Positions 53,801-63,075 of a DNA stretch of 64,000 bases are shown here, one piece after another. The stretch is from positions 181,835,496-181,899,495 of the forward strand of contig NC_056523.1 in NCBI RefSeq assembly GCF_019175285.1, given 5' to 3'. Source of the DNA: Sceloporus undulatus (taxonomy: Eukaryota > Chordata > Lepidosauria > Squamata > Phrynosomatidae). A model generated the notes under the pieces. That model did not search any database and was not told where the DNA came from. It saw only the letters and a list, made by a program, of their open reading frames with translations. The translations under genes and the position numbers were made by a program. Position 1 is the stretch's first letter. Each line of letters opens with the position of its first letter.

Positions 53801-55155
53801 CCAACACTGGCAGAGAAGAGAGAGCTCTATGGATCCAGATCAGGATAGTAAACATTCAGTGACAGTGGAGTGGGCCTGCTCTCGCCTTGTGTGTGGCTAC
53901 TAGTGGAATCAGTCCAATCTTTTTTGGAAGACTGCAACTTATTACTGTGGCTTACTTCTCTGAGTCCAGCGAGTTATTATTCTTGCATTCAGACTGAATG
54001 CAAAAGAGCAGTTTTGGGCTTCTAACCTGGACCTTGGTTTTAAATTCGCTGGGCAACAGATATGTGAGATTGCTGAACTGCTCTTCAGTTGGTTTATTGT
54101 ATGCCCATTCTCTGATCATTTTGTAAAGCATGCCTGGCTCCTATTTGTATCAGACATGTCAAAAATGCCTGATCCATTTTCAGATTTTAAAGCGGCAATA
54201 ATCACAGTAAAATTGCTTGCTCTGCTGCTCGGTGACCCGTAAATGTCATTAACCCAGATCTGAAAAAGATGGAATTTTCAATCAAATAAATGATAGAGTC
54301 GTCCAAGAAAACAGTCCCAAGTCAGTCTTCATTCATTACTTTCTTTTTCCGTGTGGAGGAGGCTGTTGCTGTGCAAACAATCTATTCTGTTTAGTTTTTT
54401 GAAAACCAGGCAATTGTTGGTAAAACACAGAGCACCTGCACTTGAGGCTAATCTCCACCTCAACATATTATACCCATGCCTTTTATTCACCTTCTAGCTA
54501 GCTATTTGCATTGGAAAATAATAATGGACAGCTCTTGTGTATTTAATGGCTGCATGATATACTGTATAGAGGTTCAACAGCTAAACCTGTCGCTTTACCC
54601 TTGTATTAAGGAAAATGGCATCTATTGAATTTTTTCCTTCTAGGCTGCTGTTAAAAGACACAGTAACTTTTCTTGAGGAAAAAAAAGATCCACTTTAATG
54701 CAAAAGTAGATAGTTTGTTAAAAAACATATTTTTTAATCTGTAGTTAGGCAAGTAAAAACAAAAACATTTTTACTAAACTCATTTTTAAACAAAGTGCAG
54801 TGCAGTAGCCTCTGAATTCTAAACCTGGGGTGGGAAAAATGTGGCTCTCAGGACCAGTGTTGCCAACAAGCCTTGAAGATATTCCCAGGCATGTTTTACC
54901 AAAATCCCTGATATGCCCCAATATTACCTGGAATATTCAGTCAAAATCCCCAGAAAGTCCCCATAATGCTAATATGGCGGATCTTTTGCAAATAAACGTA
55001 AACACAATTGAATAAAAAATAATTGTAACTTATTTCAACTCTCAAAATTACCATTGCACCAAACAAGGAATCATTCAGTCCATCTAATACTTTTAAGATA
55101 TTTCTTCTGGCATGAAGGGGGTCCAGGAAGCTTTGTGCCAAATAGAAATGTGTTA
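53801..55155. other. Arm B sequence without assigned element
   Basis: Matches arm A 20,560-21,940. AT-leaning, with no coding run or repeat family recognised; a phrase about Pro-poor CAAAATCCCTGATATGCCCC / ATTACCTGGAATATTCAG recurs in altered form at 56,900-57,010. Confidence 0.45.
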
Positions 55156-55159
55156 GGCT

Positions 55160-56530
55160 GAAACCACACTGCAGAAATAATCCAGTTTGACACCCTTTTA
55201 ACTGTCCTGGCTCAGTGCTATGGAATCCTGGGAATTCTAGTTTTGTGAGACATTTAACCTTCTCTCAGCAAACTCTGGTGCGACAAGAAACTACAATTCC
55301 CAGGATATCATAGCACTGGGCCATGGCAGTTAAAGCAGTGTCAAATTGGTTCATTTTGGCATTGCAATTTGCAGATGCTGCCAGAGTGGCACCAAACTGC
55401 ATGATTTCTACAATGCATTGCAGATGCACTCTTAAACTGCATCCATGCTACAGAAATAATCCAGCGTGAGTGACACCACTTTAACAGCCATGGCTTCATG
55501 TCATGGAATCCTGAGATTTCTAGTTTCTTGGGGTACCAGAGCTCCCTGACAGAGAAGGCTAAATGCCTCATAAAACTACAATTCCCAGGACACCTTAATC
55601 TGTGACAGCAAAACTAACAAAATAATATTTGACCCCTTCAAACATTTAAAGCTATTTCTTTTTGCATAAAATTTTGTGGGTACTGCTTTGAAGAGGCTAC
55701 AAGCTACATATCCCAGGATCCCATAGCATGGAGCCATGACAGTTAAAACGGTATGAAACTGGATTGTCTCGGGAGTGAAGATGCAGCCTGAGTTGGGTCC
55801 AAGACACATTGCACAAATAATCCAGTTCAAGGCCACTTTAGCTGCCCTGGCTCAGTGCTAGGTGTGGCAACCCCATTGGCAAAACCATGGGGTCGCGACC
55901 CTCTCTCAGGATAGCAATGCTCATCAAGATTGAGATGTGACAGTTCTGCTGGCAAACCACAGGAATGTGACCCTCTCTCAAGATGACAATGCTTTATCCA
56001 TAATCAGATAGATAAGTCCATGCTGACTTAGCTGGTCTTCACATCCTGCTTCCACTGCAAAAAGGGCACATAACCTAGCAAATGATTGTAAGGCAAACAA
56101 CGGACTAATGTAAGCAAGATGACAATAAAAAGCCCAGCCAAAAACCTGGCTGAGGAGGCTTGTGAGGAGGCTTGTGAACCCCACTCTCGTCTCTGCATCT
56201 CCTTGCCGCGACAGCTAGGGAACCCTGGAAGTTGTAGTTTTGTGAGACATTGAGCCTTCTGTGAGAAAGAGCTCTGATGCCACAAAAAACTACAATTCCC
56301 AGGATTCCCTAGCACTGAGCCAGGGCAGTTAAAGAGGTTTCTAACTGGATTATTTCTGCAGTGTGTTTTGGACCTTAGTTATTAAAAATGCTCAAGGTCC
56401 AATCCATACTGCAGAAATAATCCAGTTTGAGACCACTTTAACTGCCCTGGCTCAGTGCTAGGGAATCCTGGGAATTGTAGTTTTGTGAGAAAGAGCTCTG
56501 GTGCCACAATAAACTACAGTTCCCATGCAT
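55160..56530. repeat. Cluster of fold-back MITEs (arm B)
   Basis: At least five half or whole units: 55,160-55,370, 55,435-55,610, 55,640-55,845, 56,200-56,375, 56,395-56,530. Termini CTGCAGAAATAATCCAGTTT and AACTGGATTATTTCTGCAGT; core CTCAGTGCTAGGGAATCCTG and GGAATTGTAGTTTTGTGAGA. Each pair can fold as a hairpin. Confidence 0.85.
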
Positions 56531-56745
56531 CTGAGGAAGTACGTTTAAGTCTAGGCAGGCTCATGCTGCCAACTTCTTTCTTTCAGTGAGTCTCAAAGGT
56601 GCTACAAGATCTCTCTTATTATTATTATTATTATTTTCAAATGCACCTGAGGAAGTGAACATAAGTCTAGGAAAGCTCATGCTGCCAACTCCTTTCTTGC
56701 AGTGAGTCTCAAAGGTGCTACAACATCTCTCTATATCATCATCCC

Positions 56746-56783
<38 letters not shown>

Positions 56784-56855
56784 CCAAATGCACCTGAGGA
56801 AGTGGACTTAAGTCTAGGGAAGCTCATGCTGCCCACTCCTTTCTTTCTGAATGGG
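56529..56855 (+). repeat. Three tandem copies of the 'GAAGTGGACTTAAGTCTAGG' module
   Basis: Units at 56,529, 56,640 and 56,785: CACCTGAGGAAGTG, AAGTCTAGGAAAGCTCATGC, TGCCAACTCCTTTCTT, AGTGAGTCTCAAAGGTGCTA. They are separated by ATT runs. Possibly a retroelement 3' end (Penelope-like) duplicated at its microsatellite. Confidence 0.75.
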
Positions 56856-57234
56856 AAGGTATAATTCCTCATAAATGGAAAGGATAACCCAACAGGAAAG
56901 TTTGATTCCCCAGAAATTTCCCATAATTTTTAATACCCGGAAATTACCTGGAATGACTTTTTATTACCTGGAAACTGGGGAATTCCCCAGAAATTGGCAA
57001 CACTGCTCAGGACAGCCCCTGAGGTCACTCCTTTGCCGTCAAATGCCCTCTGGGTTTTGTGGGGGCATTTTGCCCCCTAGGCCATTTTAGGCCCACAAAG
57101 GGCCTTTTTAAAAATCAGACATAAAGGAAAAATGATTTCTGGGCACACCGTTTTGAAAAAAGGCATCTCCTGGGCCTAAAATGGTCAAGGCAGGGGCTCC
57201 AAAATATGGCAAAATGTTCTACACAGCACAATCC
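56856..57234. other. No gene; short inverted and direct phrases
   Basis: CCCCAGAAATTTCCCATA, ACCCGGAAATTACCTGGAA and TTCCCCAGAAATTGGCAACA repeat with variation at 56,910-57,003; otherwise unassigned. Confidence 0.45.
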
Positions 57235-57392
57235 ACATGTGGATTGACTCAGTCAAGGAAAACATGGTTGCCCTGAGTTTGCAAGACCAGAGCAGGATGG
57301 TAGATGACCAGTGCTCTTGAAGATCTTTCATTCATAAGGTCACCATAAGTAAAAGCCAGCTTGATGGCAAATAACAACAAGGCAGTCATGTG
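57235..57392 (+). mobile_element. BovB LINE 3' tail
   Basis: ATGTGGATTGACTCAGTCAA, CCAGAGCAGGATGGTAGATG, GGTCACCATAAGTAAAAGCC, AGCTTGATGGCAAATAACAA. Confidence 0.75.
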
Positions 57393-57539
57393 TGATGCCT
57401 ACAGGACTAGCAGGCTCTTTATTTTTTTAAGGCAGACTTATGACAGTAATTTATTTACTAATTAGATTTATATCCCACCTTTCTCCCCCAATGGGAGATG
57501 AATTTCCATCCCTTCAGGTCATGGGTTAGAATGGTATGA

Positions 57540-57662
57540 TTATCTATGTGTTATTGTACTGCAACTCCAAGAGTTCCTCACCATTAGCTATTCCAGGTAG
57601 GGCTGATAGGAGTGGCAGCAAACAGCATTGGAGAGGGCATAGGTTTCCAACCCCTGGTTTGG
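57540..57662. repeat. MITE (ACTGCAACTCC ... TTTCCAACCCCTGG)
   Basis: GTACTGCAACTCCAAGAGTT, CTCACCATTAGCTATTCCAG and AGGTTTCCAACCCCTGGTTT; same family as 10,385. Confidence 0.6.
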
Positions 57663-57664
57663 AG

Positions 57665-57950
57665 AAACTGTTGTTAGTGTTCTGTGCTTTCAAATTTTTC
57701 CAATTTATGGTGACCATAGTTGTTGTTGTGTGCCTTAAAGTCCTTTCCAATTTATGGAGACCCTAAGGTGAAGATATCATGGGGTTTTCTTGGCCAGATT
57801 TGTTCAGAGGTGCTTTGCCATTGCCTTCCCCTGAGGCTGAAAGTGTGTGACTTGGCCAGTCACCTGTGGATTTCCATGTCTGAGCAGAGATTAAAATCCA
57901 AGTCTCTAGGAGTCCTAGTCCAATACTAAAACCACTTCACTATTAAGTTA
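57665..57950 (-). mobile_element. Full SINE with an extra tail copy
   Basis: TTGTTGTGTGCCTTAAAGTC, TTTGCCATTGCCTTCCCCTG, GATTAAAATCCAAGTCTCTA (B-box region) on the plus strand. A second tail (TGTGCTTTCAAATTTTTCC) precedes it at 57,680. Confidence 0.75.
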
Positions 57951-58184
57951 CCCATGCATTAATCTGTACAACCCACAAATGTACTCCCTTGTTCTCAGGC
58001 ATTGTGGTGTATTAACATATTGCTTCCTTAAATGTTGGTAGAAGTTGTTTGTTCGTGTTGTCTAAGAAGTATACAACTAAATACAGAGGGGAATGAGAGT
58101 ATACATACTATTGCAGCTCATGGGTATGTATAGTCAACATACATTCTTCTCTTTTATTTTTTTAATTTATGTTTTCATTCTAAG

Positions 58185-58395
58185 AAGTTTACCGCACCGG
58201 GGATAAAACGTCCTCCGATGCGTTCTAACGTGCACGAGCGGGGCCGCGCACGGAGCGTGATGGGAACCCGATGGGGCCCAGAACACTAGTTTACCGCACA
58301 GGGAACGCCACCGCCGAGCGTTCCCATCGGGTTCCCATCAGGTTCCAGAGGGCACCTTTTCTGGGAACGGTTTCGAAACAGTTCTTGACTTGCTC
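58185..58395. repeat. CpG-rich segment with internal duplication
   Basis: GTTTACCGCACCGGGGATAA (58,188) and GTTTACCGCACAGGGAACGC (58,290) are direct repeats. CCCATCGGGTTCCCATCAGG occurs in the second half. CpG density is far above the surroundings; it may be a young MITE or satellite fragment. Confidence 0.5.
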
Positions 58396-58397
58396 TG

Positions 58398-58650
58398 TCT
58401 CTGTATGTACACTCAGCCTTCATATCCACAAATTCTTTGTCCATGGATTCAACCATTCATATCTTCAAAATATTTAAAAAATATATAAATTCTAAAATAG
58501 CAAATTGATTTTACCATTTTATATAATGGACACCATTTTACTATACCACTGTATTTGATAGAACTTGAGCATCCACAGATTTTGGTGTCCATGTGCATGT
58601 GTGTGTCCTGGGACCAAACCCCAGTGTATACCAATGGCACATTGTACTCC
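58398..58650. mobile_element. Tigger-like MITE
   Basis: TGTACACTCAGCCTTCATAT left and CAATGGCACATTGTA right, with internal CCATGGATTCAACCATTCAT and GAGCATCCACAGATTTTGG. Same family as 27,122. Confidence 0.7.
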
Positions 58651-58689
58651 ATTTCTTTGTTGGTTCTGTTTTTGCATGTTACGAACAAA

Positions 58690-58915
58690 GTTGTTGTTAT
58701 GTGCTTTTGTCACAACATTTTCAATTTATGGTGACACTAAGGCAGGGGTTTCTTGGTGAGATTTGTTCATAGGAGGTTTGCCTTTGCTTTCCTCTGAGTC
58801 TGAGAGAATGTGATGGGCAAGATCACATGGTGAGTTTCCAAGGCCAAGCAGGGATTCGAATTCTTGTTTCCAGAGTCCCAATCCATTGCTCAAACCAATA
58901 CACCACACTGGCTTG
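58690..58915 (-). mobile_element. Full tRNA-derived SINE
   Basis: GTTGTTGTTATGTGCTTTTG, GTTTGCCTTTGCTTTCCTCT, GGATTCGAATTCTTGTTTCC (B box) and CAATACACCACACTGGCT (A box), reversed. Confidence 0.85.
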
Positions 58916-59545
58916 TTGTTATTAGCTGCTTTCAAGTCAATCTCAACTCCTAGCGACCCTGTGAATGAGATGTCTCCAAGCCCCCCTATCCTTTACCTCC
59001 CTGCTCAGGCCCATAATCTCTCTGACTGAGTCTATTCATCTGGCATGTGGCCTCCCTCTCTTACTTCTCGCTATCTTCCTCAGCATCATTGTCTTTTCTA
59101 ATGAGTCACACCTTTTCATGATGTGGCCAAAGTACAGCAGCCTCAATTTAGTCATCTTCGCTTCCAGGGAGAGTTTTGACTTGATCTGTTCTAGGACCCA
59201 TTTGTTTGTCTTAATAGCTGTCCATGGTATCCCCAGCACTCTTTTCTGGCACCACATCTCAGATGAATTAATTTTCTTCCTATCTGCTTTCTTTACTGTC
59301 CATCTCACACAGCTGTACATGCTAACAGGGAATATGATGGCTTGAACGATTCTAGTGTTCAGCTGTGTAGCTTTATGCTGTAGGATTTTATCTAGTTCTT
59401 TCATAGTTGCCCTTCCCTTTCCTAATTTGCTGATTTCTTGACCGCAGCCTCCATTTGGATCATGTTTGATCCAAGATATGAGAAATCTTAAGTATTTTGA
59501 TTTCTTATCTAAGTTGAATTGATATAAATCCTCTGTGGTCATACA
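58916..59545 (-). mobile_element. BovB LINE C-terminal coding piece and 3' tail
   Basis: An unbroken minus-strand frame of 168 codons (59,542-59,036) reads ...KATQLNTRIVQAIIFPVSMY, SCVRWTVKKADRKKINSSEM, WCQKRVLGIPWTAIKTNKWV and LRLLYFGHIMKRCDSLEKTM. This is the end of RTE/BovB ORF2, followed by the usual tail (to 58,916). It is the longest intact BovB frame in the window. Confidence 0.9.
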
Positions 59546-59554
59546 GGCAGGGAC

Positions 59555-59915
59555 CTTTCTTTAGTAACACTCCAGGTAGCTGCCCAAGCTATGAAAGTTC
59601 GAAGGCCCTCTCCATTATGTCCTTCAATCAATAGGCCAAGACTTGTTTATTCCCATAGGCTTTTGAGAACTGATTTTTTTTAAAGAAAAGGTTTCTAGTA
59701 AAGTTCTTTATTATTTTTAGTTGTATTGTTTCAATTGTTTGTTATTATTTTAATTGATCATTTTAAATTGGTTTTAATGGCTTTTGATTTTATTTTAATG
59801 TTGACCTTTTTGTGTTCGAATTACTATGTTGTCTTTGTTTTAATTTGTAAGCTGGTTTTAATCCTGCTTTTGGGGGGGGGAAGGTGAAATATAAATAAAG
59901 TTAACAATAACTGTG
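59555..59915 (+). mobile_element. CR1-type LINE 3' end
   Basis: GGCCCTCTCCATTATGTCCT, then a TTTTA-rich 3'UTR (TTTCAATTGTTTGTTATTAT, TGTAAGCTGGTTTTAATCC) ending GAAGGTGAAATATAAATAAA, typical of CR1/L3-like elements. Confidence 0.65.
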
Positions 59916-60204
59916 CCAGTTAATATGTCTTTCAGTAGATATATGTGAGAAATACTTGGCTAATATACTATTGAGCCTCTGACAGGAGATTGGTGTGTAG
60001 AAATCAGCAGGGGAGGGATTTCACAGCATGATGCTAAATTTTGTCACTTGTTAATCTCTGCTCATCAGGCTGCTTTTAAAGACACAACTACCTCAGATGT
60101 TAATACTCCTATAAGGAAAACTTTCATGAAATTCGGAAATTAGGCATAGACCTTCCTTTCAAGAATACCTCTTTGTGAGAATGATTTTAGCTTTCAAAAC
60201 TGAT

Positions 60205-60440
60205 GTTCAGGTTGTGTGTATATATGTGGCTTCAAGTCCCCTATCAACTTATGGTGACCCCATTAATACTATAGGGTTTTCTTAGGCAATGAATACTGAG
60301 ATGGGCCTTTCCCCCCTGCTCAGTTCCTTCCTCTAAAATACAACCTACAGCTGCTGGTATTCATTGGCAGTCCCATCCAAGTATTAGCAAGGCTAACCCT
60401 GGTTAGCATACAGGACCTGGTGTCTTTAGGACATTTAGGG
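60205..60440 (-). mobile_element. 5S-rRNA-derived SINE
   Basis: Minus strand of 60,335-60,430 follows 5S rRNA, with TACTTGGATGGGACTGCCAA (reading AATACTTGGATGGGACTGCC) and the TACCAGCAGCTGTAGG-like end. Plus strand shows CTACAGCTGCTGGTATTCAT, GGCAGTCCCATCCAAGTATT and CTGGTTAGCATACAGGACCT. The tail (60,215-60,280) carries GCTTCAAGTCCCCTATCAAC and TTATGGTGACCCC like the tRNA-SINEs. Confidence 0.8.
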
Positions 60441-60449
60441 GAGAGGGTG

Positions 60450-60845
60450 GTTGTTGTTGTCAACTGCCATCAATTAAGCCCTAACTCATGATGACCCTGT
60501 GAATGACACACCTTAAAGACTCCCTATCCTCAGCAGCTCTGCTCAGTTCTTGCTGTGCCATGTCCTCCTTGATTGTGTCTAACCATCTGTCTTTCTCTTT
60601 TCCTACTACCCACTGCTTTTCCAAGCAGCATCCTTTTTTCTAGTGAGTCATGCCTTCCCATGATGTGGCCAAAGTACAACAGCCTAAGTTTGGTCATTCT
60701 GGCTTCTAGGGAGAGTTTAGGCTTGATTTGTTCTAAGGCCCATTGGTTGGTCTTTCTATCTGTCCTTATTATCTGCAGAACTCTTCTCCAGCACCACATC
60801 TCAGATTAATTATTTTCTTCCAATAGCTTTCTTCACCATCCAGCT
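60450..60845 (-). mobile_element. BovB LINE C-terminal coding piece and 3' tail
   Basis: Minus-strand frame 60,799-60,530: MWCWRRVLQIIRTDRKTNQW, ALEQIKPKLSLEARMTKLRL, LYFGHIMGRHDSLEKRMLLG; then the tail ACTGCCATCAATTAAGCCCT (plus strand). Confidence 0.88.
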
Positions 60846-61960
60846 GTGATGGAAAATGTCATAGTAACCAAGCAGGTGTGACTTGTCATTCAATAGATAA
60901 GACACAACACCTGCTAAAATTCCCTCTTTTACACTCGTCTACATTACATTCCACTACTCTTCTACATTAAAGGAAGAGGAGTTGTCATGTTTGTAATCTG
61001 TCAACCCTAACTAATCTTAATATGTGGTATAAATATTCTATCATGTATGGATTGTAAATTTTATAGTGATTGATTGGTTGGTTATTTTTTTTTTACATAT
61101 TGTACACTTTTTCCTGGTATGATTAATAACTATCTAGAAGACTCATTATATCTTAAGAAATGATGTAATTCTAACAAATCATTAAAAAAATAAGAGATAT
61201 ACTTTTGTGCACAAATATTTCAATGACAGAGTCTTAAGCTGCCATGCTCCAGGTTGTTGTTCATCCCTTTCTTCATTGTTGGAGCTTTTGCCTTTTTCTT
61301 TGTGAAATTGTGGTGGTCTGTCCATTAAGTGTAATTTCTCAAGTTCTCTACCTTTTAAAGCATATAGATAAGATGCAAGATAGTGAGAGATCTGTGCTGT
61401 ATGAGATAGTGAGAGATCTTTATTGTGGAAAGGTGCCAATTCAGCCTTTCTTAAGAACTGTGAAAATTATAGCTCCCAGCTTCAGGAAGAAGTGGATTTA
61501 TGTGGGAAACATGGAAAAGACCTGGATCAAGACAAACATCTAAAATGAATTGCACAGATGCACCATTACTTCCATATATGTGTCAAATGATATCATCATT
61601 TTGGGGTGCATAAGTCATCTAACTTCAAACACAATGCCTTTTAGTTGATAAATTCAACCATGAGTTATCAAATGATGTAGAGCAATGTTTCCCAAGGTGG
61701 TACAATTCAAAGACATAGCTGTGTTAGTCTAGAAAAATCTTTTAGTTAGTCCCAAATGTGCTGCAAGAATCTTTGCGTACAGTGTTTCCCAACTTATCTG
61801 ATGGGCCAGGGGACTAGTTAATATTTTTTACTAATGTGCCAAGCATGGTTTCATATTTGTGTCCATTGGTTACTGTCGTTACTTTATTTTCTGGAAAATC
61901 ACTAGGGATTGACAGCCAATGGCCGAGGGACCAGCACCAGTCCATGGACCATCACTTCAG
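60846..61960. other. No gene recognised; one repeat fragment
   Basis: AT-rich sequence. 61,705-61,785 (GACATAGCTGTGTTAGTCTA, CAAATGTGCTGCAAGAATCT) is a fragment of the 56,529 family. Open frames here are short and not conserved to my eye. Confidence 0.5.
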
Positions 61961-61964
61961 CTAT

Positions 61965-62330
61965 TGTTGTTGTTGTTGTTATTATTATTATTAACATTTA
62001 TTTATAGACCATTGTAACAGCACTTTACATAGTAAGGGTCAAATAAAATAAGGAAATAAAAAGAATAAAAACTTGCCAAGTGGCGTACAATCTAAACAAC
62101 ATTACGTGACTAAAATATCTTTAAAATAATACTAACTAGTATACAGTAAAGACAAAGTAAGTAGCAGATTAACAAGCAGTAATTTGGAGTCTCTCCCTAA
62201 ACAAGAGTGTCTTCAATTCGGCCTTAAAATTAGCCAAGGAGTAATACTAATATTAATACTGATGGAGAAGGTATTTGTGCTGATATTCTAGGAGTCTACT
62301 GCTTTTCTTGGTTTAGGATTAGGTGCTTTA
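61965..62330 (-). mobile_element. L2 LINE 3' end
   Basis: GTT/ATT repeat, AACATTTATTTATAGACCAT, AACAGCACTTTACATAG, and further AAGAGTGTCTTCAATTCGGC on the plus strand; reverse of L2 3' sequences. Confidence 0.7.
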
Positions 62331-62441
62331 AGGCGGCTCTTGGTATGAAAGAAGACCCACCTTTTTAAAATAAATAATAAATAGCAGAGCTGTACATTTA
62401 GTTCTTGCCTGGGGATTTAAAAAAAAACGTTTTTCTTTTAG

Positions 62442-62502
62442 GAGAACAGGCAAGAAGTTAATGATGCATTGGACTATTTCAGGAAGCCATGATTTCTTCA
62501 AG
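62442..62502 (+). CDS. Exon-like segment, unidentified
   Basis: CGTTTTTCTTTTAG acceptor and CAAG|GTAATA donor enclose 61 bp, open in one frame (RTGKKLMMHWTISGSHDFFK). It is too short to call; no recognised protein. Confidence 0.12.
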
Positions 62503-62744
62503 GTAATACATAGTTTCTTTAGGAACTAAATTAATTAATTAATTAAATTTGAAACTAAATGTCATGTGTCTCAGAGTAGAAAACAAGACAGGCATTCATA
62601 ATGCTCAACAAAGTTAGGGCTTGTAATCCAGCAAAATCTGGGTGGTCACACATTTCCCAACCCCAGGACAGTGGCTGGTTTAAGATTGTGTACTCAATTA
62701 ATGGTAAGAGAAAAGGTACTGGCAGTTCAGTCAGAGATATTTTA

Positions 62745-62885
62745 TACTCAAATGGTTCTCAATCTTTGGTTGTCCAGATGTTTTGGATTTCACTCCCACA
62801 AGTACCAGCTAGCATGGCCAATGCTCAAGAATTCTGAGAGTTGAAGATCAAAATGTCTGGAGGACAAACATTGAGAATCACTGTC
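62745..62885. repeat. MITE (ATGGTTCTCAATCTTTGGTTGTCC family)
   Basis: AATGGTTCTCAATCTTTGGT left, GGAGGACAAACATTGAGAAT right; palindromic around CTCCCACAAGTACCAGCTAG. Confidence 0.7.
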
Positions 62886-62914
62886 TACACATAGCAGCAG
62901 AATGAAATACAATG

Positions 62915-63075
62915 GCCCTCACAATTCGCGAGGATCCATTCAGGACCCCCCTGCCGCAAATGGCGACTTGCAAATATTCAAGTCCCATTGGAAATAATGG
63001 TGTGTGCCCCCAAGGCACACACCCACCATTTTATCCCACCCGACTTGTCCCTCCCGCGAAGAGCAAGACTACAGA
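62915..63075. mobile_element. Tigger-like MITE, left part
   Basis: TACAATGGCCCTCACAATTC, GCGAGGATCCATTCAGGACC, CCCATTGGAAATAATGGTGTG. The right end is not clear. Confidence 0.55.

Larger units (their letters stand above)
50199..56632 (-). repeat. Arm B of the large inverted duplication
   Basis: Reverse complement of 18,985-26,465 (anchors listed there). It is the better-preserved copy: fewer homopolymer expansions, longer open LINE frames and cleaner MITE ends. It lacks the 1-kb block at 24,862-25,905. Confidence 0.93.

Noticed and set aside
60335-60440. Functional 5S rRNA gene
   Set aside because: Only part of 5S is present, diverged and joined to a SINE tail.
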